The translations under genes were made by a program, and so were the position numbers. The notes beneath the pieces are model-generated. The model did no database searches. It saw nothing but the letters and a program-made list of their open reading frames with translations, and had not been told where the DNA came from. Of a stretch of DNA of 64,000 bases, positions 46,591 through 57,939 are shown in pieces. The DNA is taken from assembly GCF_042477335.2 (NCBI RefSeq), contig NC_091263.1, positions 73,520,501 through 73,584,500 of the forward strand. Reading direction: 5' to 3'. How positions within the stretch are numbered: the first letter of the stretch is position 1; each line of letters begins with the position of its first letter. This DNA is from Ovis canadensis. Its lineage: Eukaryota; Chordata; Mammalia; Artiodactyla; Bovidae.

Positions 46591-49116
46591 CCTCTGCAGA
46601 GGTTTAGGATTAAGTGATAAGGCTCATGAAAATGCTATCAGAAAAGTATACCAAATTGGATAAGTCAAAATAAAATAGACCTGATATGTTTTTAAAAACC
46701 TATGCCCATGAAAGAATTTAAAGTCATCTTAGATTTTAACCTTCCTCAAGGCAGAATTTAGGAGTGGCAAAGACTGGCAACCTGACCTCCCTAGTTAACA
46801 CCCTCATCTGTAATTAACAAGCCACTCCAAGTGAACATCATATTGCATTTCCAGTCCCCTTTAATAGAGCCCACCCCCTCCAATGTGAATGCTGTTGGCT
46901 ACAATCTTTACTGAATTAGCCCAGCGTCTTTTTAACATGAAAATGGTGTGCACTTTGCTGGAATCTCTCAAGACCAGGCCCTGACTGCAGTAGCACCGGA
47001 CGCGGCCAGCACAGGAGCTCTATTAAACCTGCCAGTACAGAAAGGGTGCTCCCCACAGAGCAGGCCAGGCGGCCTTGGCACCACGCTTTCGCTCTCCACT
47101 TACTGTCAGAGGCTAGGAAAAGGAGAGAAGCCAACAATTTTTTAAAAAAGAAACTCTCATTCCTGCAGGCGCGGGAGGAGGGAAGCAGTCTCTCTCTCAT
47201 GGTCAAGCATTTAGACAAGAGATCAATCCCCTCAAGTAGTTAAAACTGTGGTTCTCGTCTTTAAGCTTTCCATGTAGATGCCACATACTTTTAAAGATTT
47301 CAAGAAAAGTAAAAAGAACCCTCATTTATAGTGCCTTAAAAAGATATTCTGCCTGTTCAAATATAAGTGTAATAAATGCCCCTTAAACTGCACATTTAAA
47401 ATACCTAGTTTGTTATCAACAGGAAAAGGACTGTGGACCTTTGGTTGCTAAGAAAAACGTAACCCAAGTTCTCTGTGACATATAACTATATAAATATATA
47501 CCTTGTTTTTTTTCTAATTGTTGCCAAGAGTTACAACTTGGAAAAAACTAAGTTCTTTATTCAGCCCTTGGGAATATAATAAATTATCCCTTTTATATTT
47601 CAGTACATAGAGCTCCTCCTAAACAAGAATCAGGCTCAACAAACTAAAACAGCATCAAACTATGAACGTGGCACTTCGTAGGTATTTGATTAAGCCATGA
47701 CCACAGTAATTTTTAAGTATTTGAAAGTAGTTGCGTTGCAGAGAGAAAAAAAGTCTTACAGGTAAGAACAACCTCTTATTCATCTCTTTAAGACCGTCAA
47801 GACCTTACATTCAACTAACAGGGGTTGAGCAAAAGAATAAAAAGCTGTTAACTTAAATTAATTTAAATTAAGGTTAATTCACTGAGGCAGAAATTCACTA
47901 GTTATGTTTCTCTCCAAAAAAGTGAGTCAAAGAACAAGAAAAAGGGGAAAAAAAATCTTTTCTTAAAAACTTGTCTTTTGGGGGTACAAGATAAGGATGA
48001 AATTCAATCCTTCTAAAAAGAAAAAAGAAAGGGGGGAAAAAAAGGCACGCTAATCCAGACTCGGCTTCTTTACCATATACTTTTCGTGGGTCCTTCTGAA
48101 CAATGCCTGAAACATACTATCTGAAGTCACAGATGAAAACCAAGCAATGTTTTCTTTTCCTAGGACCCCCAGGACCAGATGCAGTCACTTCCTTTGGAAG
48201 TGTCCTGGGGCTGAGGCCATGTGGTTAACATGTGGCAATAAGCACAAGCCTTATCCATAATAAAATCAACACCCGAACCCAAATGTGGGCCATTATGCCT
48301 TTACTAAAATAGGTTTTCACGTTTGGAAAAAATGGAGATTGGTTAACTCATCTTCTCGCCTCGTTTTTAAACTGCATTCATCTACCCGGGAGATGATGCA
48401 AAGGTTACTGCTGCTGCCATGATTTTGGAAGTTTGGCCGATTCATGTGTTTTGCCGATAATGGGGTTTTTTCTAGAGGCCTCTCGAACTTAAAAGTCGTG
48501 CTGATTCAAGGAAAACGAGCCTTATCTGCCCTTTCCCTTAGTGCAACCTAAGACCAGTAACTTAGCACGTCCATGACGATAAAAATCCAAGAATCCTGAA
48601 GCTGCCGTGGAGCACCGAGACCAAGGCCCGAAGCCGCACGGGCTTTCCGGCGGGGTGTCTCCCGCCCTGAGCGGACAGCTTCTCCGAGGCCCCTCCTGGG
48701 CCCGAAGAGCCCTCTGGCACGTGGCCCGCCAGGCCCGGCCCCGGCCCCCCGCCGCCCCGCGCCCTCCCCACGCGGCCCCCTCCCCGCACCTTCCCGCCAA
48801 GCCACCCCCGCCCCGCGGCCCGGAGCCCCCGCCTCAGTCCCAAGGACGCGCGGCCTCGTACGCCGCCGGGCGGCGGCCCGGGCGCGGCCGGGTCCCGGAG
48901 GCCCCAGCGAGGCGGCCCCGCGTCCCGGGCGGCGGGCAGAGCGCGGGGGCCCCCGGCCGTGCGGCGCAGGCCGGGCCCGGGAGGCGGCGGCCTGCTTCCC
49001 GCCTGACGCAGCAGCGGAGCAGGCCGGAGCGCGGCCGCCATCGCCGCCGCCCGGGCCCGGCCCTCCGCCCGCGGCCTCCCCCCGCGCCGCGGTCCCCGGC
49101 CCGCTCGCGGCCTCAC

Positions 49117-49205
49117 CTTCCGCGTCGCAGGGGCCCGCAGCGGCCGAGACTCAGGCGCAGACCGGGAGGGCAGCTCGCGAAGCGGCGGCTGTTTATTTTC
49201 AGGGA
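49117..49205 (-). other. CNBP: CNBP exon 1 (non-coding)
   Basis: 5' UTR exon ending at a strong donor (GCGGAAG|gtgagg; gt at 49,116-49,115). The TSS is not directly visible. It may lie about 25-35 bp downstream of the TATA-like element (about 49,165) or slightly upstream of it, so the upper limit is approximate. Confidence 0.7.
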
Positions 49206-49286
49206 CCCTGCCTGCGCCACACGCGGGTCTGCACACGGCCCCGCACACGCCGCTGCGCACGGCTCGCCGCCGCCTCGCCCACGCGG

Positions 49287-49317
49287 CCAATCAGCGCGCG
49301 AGGCTCGGCCGTCCAAT
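49287..49317. promoter_or_regulatory. CNBP: Paired CCAAT boxes upstream of CNBP
   Basis: There are two CCAATCA motifs at 49,287 and 49,313. Paired NF-Y sites at such spacing are common in CpG promoters; NF-Y binding is inferred. Confidence 0.6.
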
Positions 49318-50267
49318 CAGGGCCGCCCGCGAGGCGGGCCGCCGCGCCCGACGCGGCGCTGGGGGCGGGGCTCCTCCCCGGCGTGCGCGGCCCTTCCCGC
49401 CGGGCCTTGCGCGCGGCCTTCCCGCCTCGAGGCCGGGCCTCTGTCGGGCCGCTCGGAGTTCCGGCTCGACGACCCTCCTGGCGGCGGCGGCCAGGGGCTC
49501 CGGGAGCCGCTTTCTGTGCCCGTGGGGTCCGAAGGCCTCCTCCCGGGGTCGGGCTCAGCGCCGCCGGAGCCGGGCGCTACCGGGGCCACTCGGCTGGGGG
49601 GAACCGGGCTGCCGGTCCCGCCTCACAGCCCCTCCCGGATAAACGTCCCGCCCCGGGGGAGCGGGCGCGGGGGAGGCACCGCCGCCCCAACACCCCTTGT
49701 CACCCGGGGAGCGCGTGACGCGTGACGGCCCCCGCGGCCGGAGGGCCACCGGGCCCGGGGTGTCACCGTCCCTGCAGGCCTTCGGGGGTTCTCCCAAGAG
49801 ACAGTGAACGTAGCGCAGACACGCTGTCACGGTGAAATCAAGTGAAACTGTTCGATGTAAAGTGAGCAGTTACAGACCTTGGTGTCTCATTTTGGAAGGG
49901 CTTTCATTAAAAACATGAGGAGAAAAATGGACGAGTTCCAGTCTCTCGAAGCCCGAAAAGGCCCTAAAATGACCGCAGTCTCACACTAAACTCGGTGCGC
50001 TCTGGAGGTCTGCCTGCGGCCCGGGCTGGCCGTTACAGCCCGGGGGTGTACTTTCCATTCTTTTAATGACTGTCTTACTCTTGGAAAGTGAGTGCTTGCG
50101 TCTATTAAGATGTGAAAACTGGGGTGACCAGTCCTTGTTTGCAAGATAGTTCGTTCCATCCGCAGGTGACTGTAGACTTGTATTCATTTGCCCCCAGCTG
50201 CACCTCACTGAATCCCAGTACCACGGCTGTATGTATGGCTTCTTCCAGCACGTGGTGAGGAGGTAGC

Positions 50268-50346
50268 GCAGCAGTGTGGTTAGGAGCTCGGGTGCTGAGA
50301 GGCTTAAACCTGGTTCAAATCGATCACTGCAAAGCACTTAGCAGAG
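50268..50346 (+). mobile_element. MIR relic
   Basis: 'agcagtgtggttaggagctc', 'cttaaacctggttcaaatcg' and 'gcaaagcacttagcagagct' are the MIR 5' half in sense. Confidence 0.6.
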
Positions 50347-50523
50347 CTGGGAGCAATTATTGGAGTGGATGGACTATTTTAAGGACCCATGATTTTAGCT
50401 TGTGTTAATCAAGACAATTTAAAATATTTTAAAAGTCACTGAAAATGTCCAGTTTCTAATAACGGTTGAACTGCCGGCACTTTCTGCACCGAGTTACCCA
50501 TAATGCAATGGTACTTTGTGCTT

Positions 50524-51085
50524 CAGTTCAGTTCAGTCGCTCAGTCGTGTCCGACTCTTTGCAACCCCATGAATCGCAGCTCGCCAGGCCTCCCTGTCCA
50601 TCACCAATTCCCGGAGTTCACTCAGACTCACGTCCATCGAGTCCGAGATGCCATCCAGCCTTCTCATCCTCTGTGGTCCCCTTCTCCTCCTGCCCCCAAT
50701 CCCTCCTAGCATCAGAGTCAACTCTTTGCATGAGGTGGCAAAAGTACTGGAGTTTCAGCTTCAGCATCATTCCCTCCAAAGAAATTCCAGGGCTGATCTC
50801 CTTGCAGTCCAAGGGACTCTCAAGAGTCTTCTCCAACACCACAGTTCAAAAGCATCAATTCTTCGGCGCTAAGCTTTCTTCACAGTCCAACTCTCACATC
50901 TATACATGACCACTGGAAAAACCGTAGCCTTGACTAGACGGACCTTTGTTGGCAAAGTAATGTCTCTGCTTTTGAATATGCTATCTAGGTTGGTCATAAC
51001 TTTTCTTCCAAGGAGTAAGCGTCTTTTAATTTCATGGCTGCAGTCACCATCTGCAGTGATTTTGGAGCCCCCCAAAATAAAGCAT
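50524..51085 (-). mobile_element. BovB LINE copy A, 5'-truncated, with target-site duplication
   Basis: About 560 bp of BovB 3' end, with the coding sense on the minus strand. The 3' terminus is the 'cagttcagttcagtcgctca' end at 50,525, and the 5' truncation is near 51,081. It is flanked by a perfect 9-bp direct repeat tttgtgctt (50,515-50,523 and 51,086-51,094), the probable target-site duplication. The fragment covers the C-terminal part of ORF2 and has no intact frame. Confidence 0.9.
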
Positions 51086-52303
51086 TTTGTGCTTACATAG
51101 TTCTATCACCAAGAAGCTTCCACAACTTCAGTTTCCCCTCCCTAATTGATTACTCTTTATAATATCTTGAGGTAAGTTGTAGTGTGGTAACCAGAGACAC
51201 TTACCTAGTGATTTCCTAAGGCCTACCAGTGAGTCAGTGTAACACAGGAGGCTTTGTAGGAAGTCCAGCCTGAAAGCCTCCATGCCACACTAGGAGATGA
51301 GTTAAAATTGTCACAGGAACCAGAAATTAGTATTTTCTGACTCGATTTTGGTTCACCATTCCAATCAATGTGCTGCATAAAATATTCATTACACAAGGAC
51401 TGAATGTCCCTAATATTTTTTTTCAAAGGTGGGTGTGAAATAAAGACACTGGACACAGTGTTCTTCTCCATGTTTTAGGAGACTTAAGGAGGGGAGACCT
51501 CATGTACCCTTTGTTCTTTGGCTCTGGGAGGAGCAGCTAATGGCCCTTTTCTACTTGGCATCCAGCTTTCTGTAATGATGATTTTTAATAGAGCCAGCCT
51601 GGTCATAAGTCATTCTGACTGTGGCCGAGAAGGTCTGGGATGAAGTGACTATTGTTGCATGGATATGCCCCTGGGTATACCTGTTCATTAGTGATGTTTG
51701 AAAACAAAGGAAAGAAAAGGCTACCCCACTTAAAAGATAAACTGCCACCTGTATTTGAAGAGTTTTCTGTATTTCCCTCCCCTGGAAATCTGCTTTATCC
51801 CTTCCTGCCCTCCCATGTCCAGTCTTCCCCAAGGTATTGTACTCATCTCTGCAGGGGTTACACAGGTGAGATGAGACAGACCGTGCCCTTGAATATCTTG
51901 CAGGATGACAAGGGCCAAAAGAAAGTATTAAGTGTCCTCAGAGAGGACCAGCTAAGATGCTGTGATTCAGCATGATTCAGGATTCCTTCAAAGGAATGCC
52001 AGTCGAGCCGCAATAACTGCCAACTCCTCATTTCCGCTTAAAATGCCGAACTGTTCCTAGCACAAGCCCTAGATCCCGTGGTTAAATGGAGATGATACTG
52101 TGTCTGTCCTTCTAAACCCTTCTATGTCTTGTTTTCCCTGCCAACAGGGAAATAACTTTACTTGAAGTCTGCAGCTAAGGTTGAGGAGAGTGAATTGTTT
52201 CCACTTCTCATGTCAGCTTTTGATCCTGAAATAGGAGTTAGTTATATAGTACTAATCATACCTAATAGTTAACATAGAGAGTGCTTAGAACATGTGTGGA
52301 TGT

Positions 52304-52524
52304 TTGCTAAGTCACTTCACTCATGTCCAGACTCTTTGCCACCCTATGGACTGTGGCCCACCAGACTCCTCTGTCCGTGGAATTCTCCAGGCAAGAATAC
52401 TGGAGTGGGGTTGCCATGGCCTCCTCAAGGGGATCTTCCCGACCCAGGGATCAAGCCCATGTCTCCGTTGTCTCCTGCACTGGCAGGCAGGTAACTTATC
52501 ACTCGTGCCACTTGAGAAGCCCCT
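52304..52524 (-). mobile_element. Bov-tA SINE
   Basis: 'caccctatggactgtggccc', 'caggcaagaatactggagtg' and 'gacccagggatcaagcccat', with the tRNA-like head at the right end. Confidence 0.85.
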
Positions 52525-52609
52525 GGTATAACAACAGTGCCTGGCATAAAGTAACTCCTTGTGAAGGATTATCAGTCATTATTGTCATTATTGTTGTTAT
52601 CATTCTAGA

Positions 52610-52795
52610 GTGCTGACTCGATGCTAGGCATCGTTTATAACCTCTCTGTAATTTTTCACAAAACCCTCTTGAGATAAGTACTTTTATTATCCCTATGGGG
52701 AAATTAGTCCAGAGAATATAATCTGAGCAAGGTCACAGAGCAAATAAATAACTGGGCTGGCTTCAAACAGAGGCAGCCGGAGTGCTTCACACAAA
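52610..52795 (-). mobile_element. MIR relic
   Basis: 'tattatccctatggggaaat', 'gcaaggtcacagagcaaata' and 'actgggctggcttcaaac' form an antisense MIR core. Confidence 0.65.
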
Positions 52796-53105
52796 ACTTC
52801 TGGCCTCCGTAGTTATTGAGACCCAATCCTACAATTTCCCATAGACTTCTTAAAGTGACAGAGTAGGGGAGGGCAGGTGATGGCAAGGAAAATACGAAAT
52901 ACTAACAGTTTAGTGAGCTTCCCACTGGCTGGCTTCCTCCTCTGTGACCTTAACAATGACACGGTCTCTCCTTCTGCAAACTAACTGGTGAAAGAAAAAC
53001 TTTATTTGCAAATGAGTTTTAAAAGTTTCAAAATAAAACCTCCATTGTTTTTTTTTCCTTCCTAAAAGAAAAGTAGATGTAGGTACTTAGAAAAAGTAAT
53101 TTCAC

Positions 53106-54237
53106 GTCAATAAAGGACAGAGACGGTCAGGACCTAACAGGAGCAGAAGGGGAGAGGCGGCGAGAGTACACAGAAGAACTGCACATAGGAGATCTCCATG
53201 ACCCAGATAACCTCAATGGTGAGCTCACTCACCTAGAGCCAGACATCTCAGAGTGTGAAGTCAAGTGGGCCTTAGGAAGCCATCACAACAAACAAAGCTA
53301 GTGGAGGTGTTCCAGCTGAGCTATTTAAAATCCTAAATTCCAGCTGAGCTATTGCAAATCCTAAAAGATAATGCTGTTAAAGCGCTGCACTCAATATGCG
53401 AGCAAATGTGGAAAACTCAGCCATGGCCACAGAGAAAAATATCAATAACCTCGGATATGCAGATGACACCACCCTTATGGCAGAAAGCGAAGAAGAGCTG
53501 AAGAGCCTCTTGATGAAAGTGAAAGAGGAGAGTGAAAAAGCTGGTTTAAAACTCAACATTTAAAAAACAAAGATCATGGCATCCGGTCCCATCACTTCAT
53601 GGCAAATAGATAGGGAAACAGTGGAAACAGTGTCAGACTTTATTTTGGGGGGCTCCAAAATCACTGCAGATGGTGACTGCAGCCATGATATCAAAAGCTG
53701 CTTGCTCCTTGGAAGAAAAGCTATGTCCAACCTAGACAGCATATTGAAAAGCAGAGACGTTACTTTGTCAACAAAGGTCTGTCTGGTCAAAGCTATGGTT
53801 TCCCAGTAGTCATTATGGATGTGAGAGCTGGACTATAAAGAAAGCTGAGCATCTAAGAATTGATGCTTTAGAACTGTGGTGTTGGAGAAGACTCTTGAAA
53901 GCCCCTTAGACTGCAAGAAGATCAAACCAGTCAGTCTTAAAGGAAATCAGTCCTGAATATTCATTGGAAGGACTGATGCTGAAGCTGAAAGTCCATTACT
54001 TTGGCCTCCTAATGTGAAGAACTGACTCATTAGAAAAGACCCTGATGCTGGGCAAGATTGAAAGCAGGAGGAGAAGGGGATGACAGAGGATGAGATGGTT
54101 GGATGGCATCACCAACTGGATGGACATCAGTTTGAGCGAACTCTGGGAGTTGGTGATGGACAGGGAGGCCTGGCATGCTACAGTCCACAGAGTCACAGAG
54201 AGTCGGACATGACTGAGCGACTGAACTGAATTTCGTA
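53106..54237 (+). mobile_element. BovB LINE copy B with internal deletion
   Basis: Sense BovB ORF2 sequence on the plus strand to its 3' terminus at about 54,230. The order is the region encoding LEPDI..ECEVKWALG (about 53,240), then a junction at about 53,436 ('atggccacag|agaaaaatat'). It continues directly with the segment that encodes NLGYADDTTLMAES (53,446-53,487) and on to the 3' end. The fingers/palm part of the reverse transcriptase before the YADD box is missing. A 28-bp tandem duplication lies at 53,310-53,365. It cannot encode an active enzyme. Confidence 0.9.
53310..53365. repeat. 28-bp tandem duplication within BovB copy B
   Basis: Two copies start at 53,310 and 53,338 and share 'ttccagctgagctatt' and 'aaatcctaaa', with two mismatches. 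Confidence 0.9.
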
Positions 54238-54458
54238 TCAAGCATCTACATTATTTAGTTAAACTTTGAAATAGGGAGTGAACAGCAAGATAATGGTGTG
54301 TTTAAATTGCTTCCAAAGAGTATTTTACAGGATGTCTTCAGTTGTGTTTTGAGAGAGTGTTATACAGTTTAACACTGGATCATGTAGTTCTCATAATCTA
54401 TAGAAACAATGCAAGTGATTTTTAAAGGTTAAATTTTAAAAGAACTACTATATAATTT

Positions 54459-54580
54459 GGAGAAGGAAATGACAACCCACTCCAGTCTTCTTGCCTGGGA
54501 AATCCCATGGATGGAGGAGCCTGGTGGGCTACAGTCCATGAGGTCTCAAAGTGTCACAGATGACTGAAGTGACTTAGCAC
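54459..54580 (+). mobile_element. Bov-tA body fragment
   Basis: 'ggagaaggaaatgacaaccc', 'ctccagtcttcttgcctggg' and 'ggagcctggtgggctacagt'. The tRNA-like head is missing. It ends in a CA microsatellite. Confidence 0.8.
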
Positions 54581-54596
54581 ACACACACACACACTA
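54579..54596. repeat. (CA)n microsatellite
   Basis: About nine CA dinucleotides at the tail of the Bov-tA fragment, a common site for ruminant microsatellites. Confidence 0.9.
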
Positions 54597-54744
54597 AATA
54601 ATTGGCTAAATCAGGATAAAAAAATCTAAAAGGACATTTAGCCTAATCCTAGAGTATTTAGTCTAGTCTTCTCATTTTAAATTTAAATTGAGAGGAGACC
54701 AGTGGAGTTGCACAGAGTTCCTGCAAGTATATTAATGATTTTCA

Positions 54745-55225
54745 GTCATAAAAAAATAAAATAATGCCATTGGCAGCCACATGGATGAATCCAGAGAGCA
54801 TCGTATCAGTGAAGTCAATCAGAAAGAGAAAGACAAATACCATATAGTATCGCTTATATGTAGAATCTAAACTATGACCCAGGTGAACTTATGCACAAAA
54901 CAGACAGGCTCACCGACACACAGAACAGACCAGTGGCTGCCAAGGGGCAGGGGCTGAGGGAGGCACGGACGGGGAGGTCGGGACGGCACAGGCAGAGAGG
55001 CCGACGGCAAGGTCCTCCCGGGACCCTGCACTGCAGGCGGGCTCTCAGCTGCTGGAACCACCGGGGAGGCTCACACACAGCGCAGAGCAGCATCGCCAGC
55101 GCCTGCGAAAGGCCAGGACGGAAAAGAACACGGGAGAGGATGCATGGGCGACGGAATCACTGCACCATACGGCCTTGTAAATCAACTACACTTCCAAAAG
55201 TACATTTTTAATGTGAAAACATTGA
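54745..55225 (+). mobile_element. L1 3' end
   Basis: 'ggcagccacatggatgaatc', 'gcttatatgtagaatctaaa', 'acagaccagtggctgccaag' and 'aaatcaactacacttccaaa' follow the ruminant L1 3' region in sense on the plus strand. Confidence 0.8.
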
Positions 55226-55231
55226 TTAAAA

Positions 55232-55342
55232 AAATTCTTTTTGTGGTCATACCCACACCACGTAGGATTTTAGCTCCCAGACCAGGAATCAACCCCAGGC
55301 CTGTTGCTTTGGAAGCATGGAGACGTAACTACTGGACCACCA
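55232..55342 (-). mobile_element. tRNA-Glu-derived SINE (CHR-type)
   Basis: The reverse complement reads with the head at 55,342: 'tggtccagtagttacgtctc' with 'ggggttgattcctggtctgg'. The A-tail is on the left. Confidence 0.7.
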
Positions 55343-57540
55343 GTTCAGTTCAGTTCAGTCGCTCAGTCGTGTCCGACTCTTTGCGACCCCATGAATTGCA
55401 GCATGCCAGGCCTCCCTGTCCATCACCAACTCCCGGAGTTCACTCAGACTCACGTCCATCGAGTCAGTGATGCCATCCAGCCATCTCATCCTCGGTCGTC
55501 CCCTTCTCCTCCTGCCCCCAATCCCTCCCAGCATCAGAGTCTTTTCCAATGAGTCAACTCCTCGCATGAGGTGGCCAAAGTACTGGAGTTTCAGCTTCAG
55601 CATCAGTCCTTCCAAAGAAATCCCAGGACTGATCTCCTTCAGAATGGACTGGCTGGATCTCCTTGCAGTCCAAGGGACTCTCAAGAGTCTTCTCCAACAC
55701 CACAGTTCAAAAGCATCAATTCTTTGGCATATCTGAGGTTACTGATATTTCTCCCTGCAATCTTGATTCCAGCTTGTGCTTCATCCAGCCCAGCATTTCG
55801 CATGATGTGCTCTGCCTATAAGTTAAATAAGCAGGGTGACAATATACAGCCTTGATGTACTCCTTTCCCAGTTTGGAACCAGTCCTTTGTGCCATGTCCG
55901 GTTCTAACTGTTGCTTCTAAACCTGCATACAGATTTCTCAGGAGACAGGTAAGGTGGTCTGGTGTTCCCATCTCTTTAAGAACTTTCCGCAGTTTGTTGT
56001 GATCCACACAGTCAAAGGCTTTGGCGTAATCAATGAAACAGAAGTGGATGTTTTTCTGGAATTCTCTTGCTTTTTCTATGATCCAGTGGATGTTGGCATT
56101 TTGATCTCTGGTTCCTCTGCCTTTTCTAAATCCAGCTTGAACATCTGGAAGTTTTTGGTTCACGTACTGTTGACGCCTGGGTTGGAGAATTTTGAGCATT
56201 ACTTTGCTATCATGTGAAATGAGTGCAATTGTGTGGTAGTTTGAACATGCTTTGGCATTGCCTTTCTTTGGGATTGGAATGAAAACTGACCTTTTCCAGT
56301 CCTGCAGTCACTGCTGAGTTTTCCAGAATTGATGGCATATTGAGTGCAGCACTTTAACAGCATCATCTCTTAGGATTTTAAATAGCTCAGCTGGAATTCT
56401 ATCACGTCCACTAACTTTGTTTGTAATGATGTTCCTAAGGCCCACTTGACTTCGCATTCCAGGATGTCTGGCTCTAGGTGAGTGATCACACCCGTCGTGG
56501 TTATCTGGGTCATGAAGATCTTTTTTGTATAATTCTTCTGTGTATTCTTGCGATTTCTTCTGCTTCTGTTAGGTCCATACCATTTCTGTCCTTTATTGAG
56601 CCCATCTTTGCATGAAACCTTCCCTTGGTATCTCTAATTTTCTTGAAGAGATCTCTAGTCTTTCCCATTCTATTGTTTTCCTCTATTTCTTTGCATTGAT
56701 CACTTAGGAAGATCTTCTCTCTCCTTGCTGTTCTTTGGAACTCTGCATTCTGATGGAGTCTGCATTCAGATGGGTGTATCTTTCCTTTTCTCTTCTGCCT
56801 TTCACTTCCCTTCTTTTCTCAGCTGTTTGTAAGGTCTCCTCAGGCCCATTCTGCCTTTCTGCATTCCTTCTCCTTGGGGATGGTTTTGCTCATCGCCTCC
56901 TGCACAGTGCTATGAACCTCCGTCCACAGACCTTCAGACACTCTTATCTATCAGATACAATCCCTTGAATCTATTTGTCACTTTCACTATATAATCGTAA
57001 GGATTTGATTTAGGTCATACCTGAACGACCTAGTGGTTTTCCCTACTTTCTTCAAGTCTGAATTTTCCAACAATGAGTTCATGATCTGAGCCACAGTCAG
57101 CTCTATGCTGACTGTATATAGCTTCTCCATCTTTGACTGCAAAGAATATAATCAATCTGATTTCTATATTGACCATCTGGTGACGTCCATGTATAGGGTC
57201 ATCTCCTGTGTTGTTGGAAGAGGGTGTCTGCTATGACCAGTGTGTTCTCTTGGCAAAGCTGTTAGGCTTCGCCCTGCTTTATTTGGCACCCGAAGGCCGA
57301 CCTTGCCTGTTACTCCAGATATCTCGACTGCTCTTTCGCATTCCAGTTCCCTATGATGAGAAGGACATCTTTCTTTCTTTCTTTCTTTTTTTGGTGTTAG
57401 TTCTAGAAGGTCTCGTACGTTTTCACAGAACTATTCAACTTCAGCTTCTTTGGCATTAACTGTTGGGGCACAGATGTGGATTTCTGTGATATGAATCGTA
57501 TGCTTGGAAGCGAACAGAGATCATTCTGTTGTTTTTGCCA
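55343..57540 (-). mobile_element. BovB LINE copy C (about 2.2 kb) with internal deletion
   Basis: The coding sense is on the minus strand. The 3' terminus 'cagttcagttcagtcgctca' is at 55,343. After the 3' region up to about 55,733, a junction ('attctttggc|atatctgagg') jumps to sequence upstream of the YADD box. A minus-strand frame at 55,816-56,199 encodes reverse-transcriptase sequence with FRKGRGTRDQ, FIDYAKAFDCVDH and KGVHQGCILSPCLFN. Further on (56.2-57.5 kb) lies antisense endonuclease-region sequence with many disruptions. It is the longest BovB here and is not functional. Confidence 0.9.
57366..57391. repeat. (CTTT)n simple repeat
   Basis: 'catctttctttctttctttc' then a T run; about five CTTT units. 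Confidence 0.85.
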
Positions 57541-57648
57541 TGCCATCCTTCAGGGGAATCTTCCCAACCCAGGGATCAAACGCAGCTCTCCCACATTGTG
57601 GGCCGATTCTTTACCATCTAAGCCACCAGGGAGGCCTGAGCCACCAGG
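57541..57648 (-). mobile_element. Bov-tA head fragment
   Basis: 'gggaatcttcccaacccagg', 'gatcaaacgcagctctccca' and 'ctaagccaccagggaggcct' are the antisense tRNA-like head, directly next to BovB copy C. Confidence 0.75.
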
Positions 57649-57939
57649 GATTCATCCATGTCCATTTCCCTAATGGAGGGTACGTATGCTATTCCCACTC
57701 TTTTATACAATGTTGTAAAAACCACCGCGTGTACAGGTCTCCCGGGGCACTTGAGGGAGGGCTTCTGTAGGGCATACAGACCCAGGGAGAGGTGTTGACA
57801 GTGAACAGGCTGTATTTACACTTCGCAGGTCGCCTGCCATGACTCTCAAAGTGAACACACCAAACGATACTCCCAGTCACAGAGGATATGGGTGCCGCGT
57901 TTCTCGATCATTGCTGAGACTATATTGAGATGGTTTGAT

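Larger units (their letters stand above)
42052..49116 (-). other. CNBP: CNBP intron 1
   Basis: About 7.1 kb between the non-coding exon 1 and exon 2. It contains a Bov-tA (43.4 kb), two CHR-type SINEs (44.8 and 45.5 kb), a MIR (46.5 kb), a poly-T/poly-G run (about 44,608-44,633) and much unique A/T-rich sequence at 46.6-48.5 kb. No (TG)n(TCTG)n(CCTG)n tract is present on the gene strand. Confidence 0.85.
48600..49800 (-). promoter_or_regulatory. CNBP: CpG island and promoter of CNBP
   Basis: Dense CpG/GC sequence covers the end of intron 1, exon 1 and the upstream region. On the upstream side are two CCAAT boxes on the plus strand (49,287-49,291 and 49,313-49,317), 26 bp apart, about 90-130 bp above exon 1. 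An AAATAAA-like TATA element lies at about 49,191-49,198 on the minus strand. The dense CpG produces long chance frames on both strands (for example 48,607-49,725), which I do not regard as genes. Confidence 0.8.

Noticed and set aside
48607-49725. 372-codon plus-strand frame across the CNBP CpG island
   Set aside because: It is composition-driven, overlaps CNBP exon 1 and promoter in antisense, and shows Arg/Pro/Ala-rich low complexity with no domain.
55816-56199. 127-codon reverse-transcriptase frame
   Set aside because: It is recognisably BovB LINE ORF2 inside a deleted, disrupted copy; annotated as a mobile element, not as a host gene.
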